Assembly: GCA_044220635.1 (NCBI GenBank)
Contig: JBGAQP010000002.1
Span: 138,582-202,581 of the forward strand
Origin: JBGAQP01 sp044220635
Lineage (GTDB): Bacteria > Pseudomonadota > Gammaproteobacteria > Burkholderiales > Usitatibacteraceae
DNA: 64,000 nt
Direction of reading: 5' to 3'
Shown one piece after another: positions 60,956 to 64,000 of this stretch. The stretch's first letter is position 1. The number at the start of each line of letters is the position of its first letter. Under the pieces are notes generated by a model. The model did no database searches, was not told where the DNA came from, and saw nothing but the letters and a program-made list of their open reading frames with translations. The position numbers and the translations under genes were made by a program.

Positions 60956-61585
60956 CTACTTCTTCGCGCGGGGCCTTTTCGCGGCGGGTTTCGCGGGCGC
61001 GGGCTTCGCCGCCGTCCTCGCGTGCGCCGGCTTCGCGCCCTTCGCGGCCCCCGGAGCGCCGGCGCCCGCGTAGGGGAACCCGGAGAAGAGCTTCAGCGCC
61101 TGGCTCCGGAGCTCCTCCTGCATGTCGATCACCGCCTTGGCGCCCTTCTCGAGGTAGCCGCCCATCACGTTCGGGATCTGGGGCGCCTGGGTCACGAACT
61201 GCGTCCAGGCCTCGCCGGGCATCTTGGGCAGTTCCCCGTAGATCGCCTGGGCCTGCTCCTGGAAGCGCTTCTGCGCCTCGTGGAAAGTCGCGATCGAGCG
61301 CTCGAGGTACGAGCCCATGAGGCCCTGCATCGCGTGGCCGTAGTACCGGATGATGTTCGCGAGCATGTCGGTCGAGAACATCGGCACGCCGCCGGATTCC
61401 TCCTCGAGGATGATCTGGAGCAGGATCGAGCGCGTGAGGTCCTCGCCCGTCTTCGCGTCCTGGACCTTGAAGTCCTTGTACTGCAGGACCAGGTCCTTCA
61501 CTTCCGCGAGCGTGATGTAGGTCGAGGTCTCGGTGTCGTAGAGGCGGCGGTTGGGGTACTTCTTGATGATGCGGGGCGAGGCCAT
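60956..61585 (-). CDS. phaR: PHA synthesis repressor
   Basis: The 209-aa protein binds both DNA and PHA granules and represses phasin genes until granules form. The N-terminal DNA-binding domain is the highly conserved RIIKKYPNRRLYDTETSTYITLAEVKDLV. The PHB accumulation regulatory domain follows, with QIILEEESGGVPMFSTDML, and a Lys/Ala/Pro-rich tail. GAAAGGA precedes the ATG. It is divergent from the phasin gene, whose control region contains candidate PhaR sites. Confidence 0.96.
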   Translation of the reverse strand: MASPRIIKKYPNRRLYDTETSTYITLAEVKDLVLQYKDFKVQDAKTGEDLTRSILLQIILEEESGGVPMFSTDMLANIIRYYGHAMQGLMGSYLERSIATFHEAQKRFQEQAQAIYGELPKMPGEAWTQFVTQAPQIPNVMGGYLEKGAKAVIDMQEELRSQALKLFSGFPYAGAGAPGAAKGAKPAHARTAAKPAPAKPAAKRPRAKK

Positions 61586-61720
61586 GGCGGGACGTCCTTT
61601 CGCATGCTGCGCTACATCAAATCGTCGCTGTGCAGGCCTGAAGGGAGGGCCGACGCAGACTTCTCAAGTACTTCATTTTATTACATTTTGAGAGTTTGCG
61701 GCGGCGCGGCCGACGCGGCC

Positions 61721-61793
61721 TGGTGCAGCGCACCAAAATCTCCTTGACACGGGGGGTTTCGCTTCCTAGAATGAAATTGTTGCGGCGCACAAT
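61721..61793 (+). promoter_or_regulatory. Phasin promoter flanked by two PhaR-like operators
   Basis: TTGACA (61744-61749), 17 nt, TAGAAT (61767-61772) is a strong sigma-70 promoter. The palindrome TGGTGC-AGC-GCACCA (61721-61735) lies upstream. ATTGT-TGCGGCGC-ACAAT (61776-61793) covers the predicted start point. Both contain TGC-N3-GCA, the type of symmetric core bound by PhaR. Repression of phaP by PhaR would follow. The AT-rich tract at 61670-61690 further upstream may belong to the phaR promoter. Confidence 0.75.
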
Positions 61794-61843
61794 GCGTCGT
61801 GCTTTCGGGGAAGTCGATCCCCAAGCTCTTGAGGATTCGCGCC

Positions 61844-62365
61844 ATGCTGAAGGGCAACGAGCAGCTCACCGGAATCAACCGCGAGGCGGTGGCCGCCGCC
61901 ACGCGCATGACCAGGATCTCGATGGACAGCGCCGAGCGCGTGATCGCCCTGCAGCTGGAATTCGCCCGCCAGTCCCTCGAGGACGCCACGAAGGCGGCGC
62001 GCGCCCTCGCCGGCGCGAAGGACGTGCAGGAGCTGCTCGCGCTGCGCGCCAAGGGCGCGGAATCGGCGATCGAGAAGCTGATGGGCTACTCGCGGGGCCT
62101 CTACGAGGTCGCCTCCGACGCCCAGGCCGAGTTCTCGAAGTTCGCCGAGGAGCGCATGACGCGGCTGCAGGCCGCAATGGCCGAGTCCGTCGACCAGGCC
62201 GCGCAGTCCGCCCCGGCGGGCAGCGACGTCGCCGTGGCGGCGCTCAAGTCCTCGATGGCGGCCACGACGGCCGCGTTCGACAGCTTCACCAAGGCCGCGC
62301 GCCACATGGCGAGCTTCGCCGATGCGGGCGTCAAGGCGGCCGGGGGCGCCAAGGGCCGCAAGTGA
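61844..62365 (+). CDS. phaP: Phasin
   Basis: The 173-aa amphipathic helical protein coats PHA granules. It is a phasin-family protein: MLKGNEQLTGINREAVAAATRMTRIS, then QLEFARQSLEDATKAARALAGAKD and QELLALRAKG, and an AEFSKFAEERM block. No signal peptide. The start at 61844 was chosen over one 45 nt upstream because the conserved region begins there. Expression is likely controlled by PhaR from the divergent gene. Confidence 0.93.
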   Translation: MLKGNEQLTGINREAVAAATRMTRISMDSAERVIALQLEFARQSLEDATKAARALAGAKDVQELLALRAKGAESAIEKLMGYSRGLYEVASDAQAEFSKFAEERMTRLQAAMAESVDQAAQSAPAGSDVAVAALKSSMAATTAAFDSFTKAARHMASFADAGVKAAGGAKGRK

Positions 62366-62404
62366 CCGCGGCGCCCGGCGCGAAAGGTCTTATCGTCTCC
62401 TCCT

Positions 62405-62438
62405 CCTTTATCGCAAATTCCCAAAATTTGGATAAAGG
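62405..62438. other. AT-rich perfect hairpin between phaP and phaB
   Basis: CCTTTATC, a bulged G, CAAATT, loop CCCAA, AATTTG and GATAAAGG form a 14-bp stem in an otherwise GC-rich region. It precedes the terminator by 4 nt. It could be a protein-binding operator or an mRNA 3'-end structure. Confidence 0.6.
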
Positions 62439-62442
62439 TTCC

Positions 62443-62472
62443 ACCCCAGGCTCACCCCTGGGGTTTTTTTTT
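62443..62472 (+). terminator. Rho-independent terminator after phaP
   Basis: ACCCCAGG-CTCACC-CCTGGGGT followed by a run of nine T. It separates phaP from phaB, so phaB has its own promoter or relies on read-through. Confidence 0.92.
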
Positions 62473-62521
62473 CGGGACCGCGGCGCACGCGGGAAGCGGG
62501 CAGAAAGGAAGGCGCAACACC

Positions 62522-63277
62522 ATGAGAACTGACAAGAAGGTCGCGCTCGTCACGGGCGGCGTGGGCGGCATCGGCACCGCGATCTGCAAGCGGCTCGCGG
62601 CCGACGGCCATTTCGTCGTCGCGAACTACGCCATCCCGGGGACCGAGGCCCCGTGGAAGCAGAAGATGGCCGCCTCGGGCCTCAACGGCGTGAACACCGC
62701 GCTCGCGTTCGGCGACGTGACCGACTTCGACACCATGGCCTCGATGGTCCGGCAGATCGAGGCCGACCACGGCCCGGTGTCGATCCTCGTGAACTGCGCC
62801 GGGATCACCCGCGACTCGACCTTCCGCAAGATGACCCCCGCCCAGTGGCACGCGGTCATCGACACGAACCTCACGAGCGTCTTCAACGTCACCCGCCACG
62901 TGATCGACGGCATGATCGAGCGCGGCTGGGGGCGGATCGTCAACATCTCCTCGGTCAACGCGATCCGCGGCCAGTTCGGGCAGTGCAACTACGCGGCGGC
63001 GAAGGCCGGGATCCTGGGCTTCACCAAGTCGCTCGCGCAGGAAGTCGTGAAGAAGGGCGTGACCGTGAACGCGATCTCCCCCGGCTACGTCGAGACCGAG
63101 ATGGTGATGGCGATCCGCGAGGACGTGCGCCAGAAGATCGTCGCCGAGATCCCCGCCGGGCGCATGGGCATGCCCGAGGAGGTCGCCGACGCGGTCGCCT
63201 TCCTCGCCTCGGACAAGGCCGCCTACATCACCGGCACCAACCTGTCCGTCAACGGCGGGCTGCACATGTACGCGTGA
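62522..63277 (+). CDS. phaB: Acetoacetyl-CoA reductase (copy 1)
   Basis: The 251-aa short-chain dehydrogenase reduces acetoacetyl-CoA to (R)-3-hydroxybutyryl-CoA with NADPH for PHB synthesis. The nucleotide-binding TGGVGGIGTAI, the NCAG block, catalytic Ser (ISSVNAIRGQFG), Tyr-x3-Lys (NYAAAKAG) and the C-terminal NGGLHMY are typical of PhaB. GAAAGGAAGG precedes the ATG. It is convergent with a second phaB. Confidence 0.95.
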   Translation: MRTDKKVALVTGGVGGIGTAICKRLAADGHFVVANYAIPGTEAPWKQKMAASGLNGVNTALAFGDVTDFDTMASMVRQIEADHGPVSILVNCAGITRDSTFRKMTPAQWHAVIDTNLTSVFNVTRHVIDGMIERGWGRIVNISSVNAIRGQFGQCNYAAAKAGILGFTKSLAQEVVKKGVTVNAISPGYVETEMVMAIREDVRQKIVAEIPAGRMGMPEEVADAVAFLASDKAAYITGTNLSVNGGLHMYA

Positions 63278-63306
63278 GGCCCTGAGCCGGGTCGCCGGGC
63301 ACGAAG

Positions 63307-63330
63307 AAAGGGGCGCCGAGGCGCCCCTTT
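63307..63330. terminator. Bidirectional terminator between the two phaB genes
   Basis: AAAGGGGCGCC-GA-GGCGCCCCTTT is a perfect 11-bp palindromic stem ending in TTT on both strands. It lies between convergent genes. Confidence 0.9.
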
Positions 63331-63354
63331 CGCATGGCGCGGCCCGCCGCGCCG

Positions 63355-64000
63355 TCAGAACATGTGCTGCCCGCCGTTGATCGCGATGTTGGCGCCGGTG
63401 ACGAAGGCGGCCTCGTCCGACGACAGGTACGCGACCAGGCCGGCGACTTCTTCGGGCTTGCCCAGCCGTCCCATCGGAATCTGCGGAATGATCTTGGACT
63501 CGAGCACTTCGGTCGGGATCGCCATGACCATCTTGGTGCCGATGTAACCCGGCGAGATGGTGTTGACGGTCACGCCCTTTTTCGAATACTCCAGCGCTGC
63601 GGCCTTGGTGAAGCCGTGCATGCCGGCCTTGGCCGCCGAGTAGTTGGTCTGCCCGAACGCACCCTTCTGGCCGTTGACCGACGAGATGTTGATCACGCGG
63701 CCCCAGCCGCGATCGGCCATGCCGTCGATCACGTTCTTGGTCATGTTGAACACCGAATCCAGGTTCGTCTCGATGACCGCGTCCCAGCTCGCCTTGTCCA
63801 TCTTCCGGAACGTCGTGTCGCGGGTGATGCCGGCGTTGTTGACCAGCACGTCGATGGGGCCGACTTCCCCGGCCACCCGCTTCAGGCATGCCTGCGCGCT
63901 GTCGAAGCTGGCGACGTCGCAGGGATACGCATGGAAGCTGAAGCCCAGCTTGGTCATCGAGTCCAGCCATTCCTGCGCCTTGGTGTTGCCCGGCGAGTGG
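63355..64000 (-). CDS. phaB: Acetoacetyl-CoA reductase (copy 2, 5' end beyond window)
   Basis: About 215 C-terminal residues are visible and the gene runs off the right edge. The NNAG block, Ser in ISSVNGQKGAFG, Tyr-Lys in NYSAAKAG and NGGQHMF are PhaB-type. It is clearly diverged from copy 1 (for example NGQKGAFGQ against NAIRGQFGQ). Its third codon positions look less extreme in GC and use more TTG and CTG than neighbours, which could mean recent acquisition. This was judged by eye. Confidence 0.93.
   Translation of the reverse strand, partial: HSPGNTKAQEWLDSMTKLGFSFHAYPCDVASFDSAQACLKRVAGEVGPIDVLVNNAGITRDTTFRKMDKASWDAVIETNLDSVFNMTKNVIDGMADRGWGRVINISSVNGQKGAFGQTNYSAAKAGMHGFTKAAALEYSKKGVTVNTISPGYIGTKMVMAIPTEVLESKIIPQIPMGRLGKPEEVAGLVAYLSSDEAAFVTGANIAINGGQHMF

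Overview
The window is GC-rich throughout (about 70% by eye), with dense, mostly overlapping genes. It looks like chromosome of a betaproteobacterium. Evidence for this is the PHA set (phaR, phasin, phaB), a single LolC-type permease with LolD, an rpfE-recJ pair, prfB-lysS, and LysR and FNR-family regulation. The genus cannot be fixed from sequence alone. No phage, plasmid, integron or CRISPR was seen.

1-7.5 kb, anaerobic respiration. A Wolinella-type fumarate reductase (frdC, frdA cut by the left edge) and a four-gene multiheme cytochrome operon are both on the minus strand. The operon encodes an 11-heme membrane-anchored cytochrome, a membrane cytochrome b, an unusual octaheme NapC/NirT-like cytochrome and a monoheme cytochrome c. 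Both transcription units are preceded by the same perfect FNR-type dyad (TTGAC-N4-GTCAA) placed as in class II FNR promoters. gltX and tRNA-Val lie between them. 7.5-15.6 kb holds an RNA-processing-type beta-CASP hydrolase, a PAS histidine kinase with a LuxR-type regulator, a lone receiver protein, a Crp/Fnr regulator, a zinc alcohol dehydrogenase and an ABC1/UbiB-like kinase.

15.6-22.1 kb is a complete form II CO-dehydrogenase-like molybdenum hydroxylase cluster, coxS-L-M-(repeat)-D-E-G. 22.2-39.8 kb contains the full five-step histidine degradation route to glutamate (hutH, hutU, hutI, hutF, hutG). It is split into blocks and interleaved with a betaine/choline-type transporter fusion, a CoA ligase plus ThDP-lyase pair, a LysR regulator, two small secreted proteins and the glyoxylate shunt (aceA, aceB). 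39.9-42.4 kb carries a rubrerythrin, CCG-domain Fe-S protein and DUF3501 trio, a recurrent but poorly understood peroxide-defence module. 42.4-49.8 kb has a type IV pilin, a DNA glycosylase, pssA and several small envelope proteins, including one frameshifted gene.

49.8-59.6 kb is housekeeping: lolDC, rpfE-recJ, prfB (with its programmed frameshift), lysS, an HPt/receiver pair and rimO. 61-64 kb is PHA metabolism: phaR, a phasin with a promoter flanked by PhaR-like operators, and two convergent phaB genes.

The most unusual non-coding feature is a family of five dispersed palindromic elements built on GGGGACAGTCCCC. Four are composite: two outer palindromes enclose an inner TGTAACA-type inverted repeat. 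They sit exactly on gene boundaries and supply start codons, stop codons or a ribosome-binding site to host genes.
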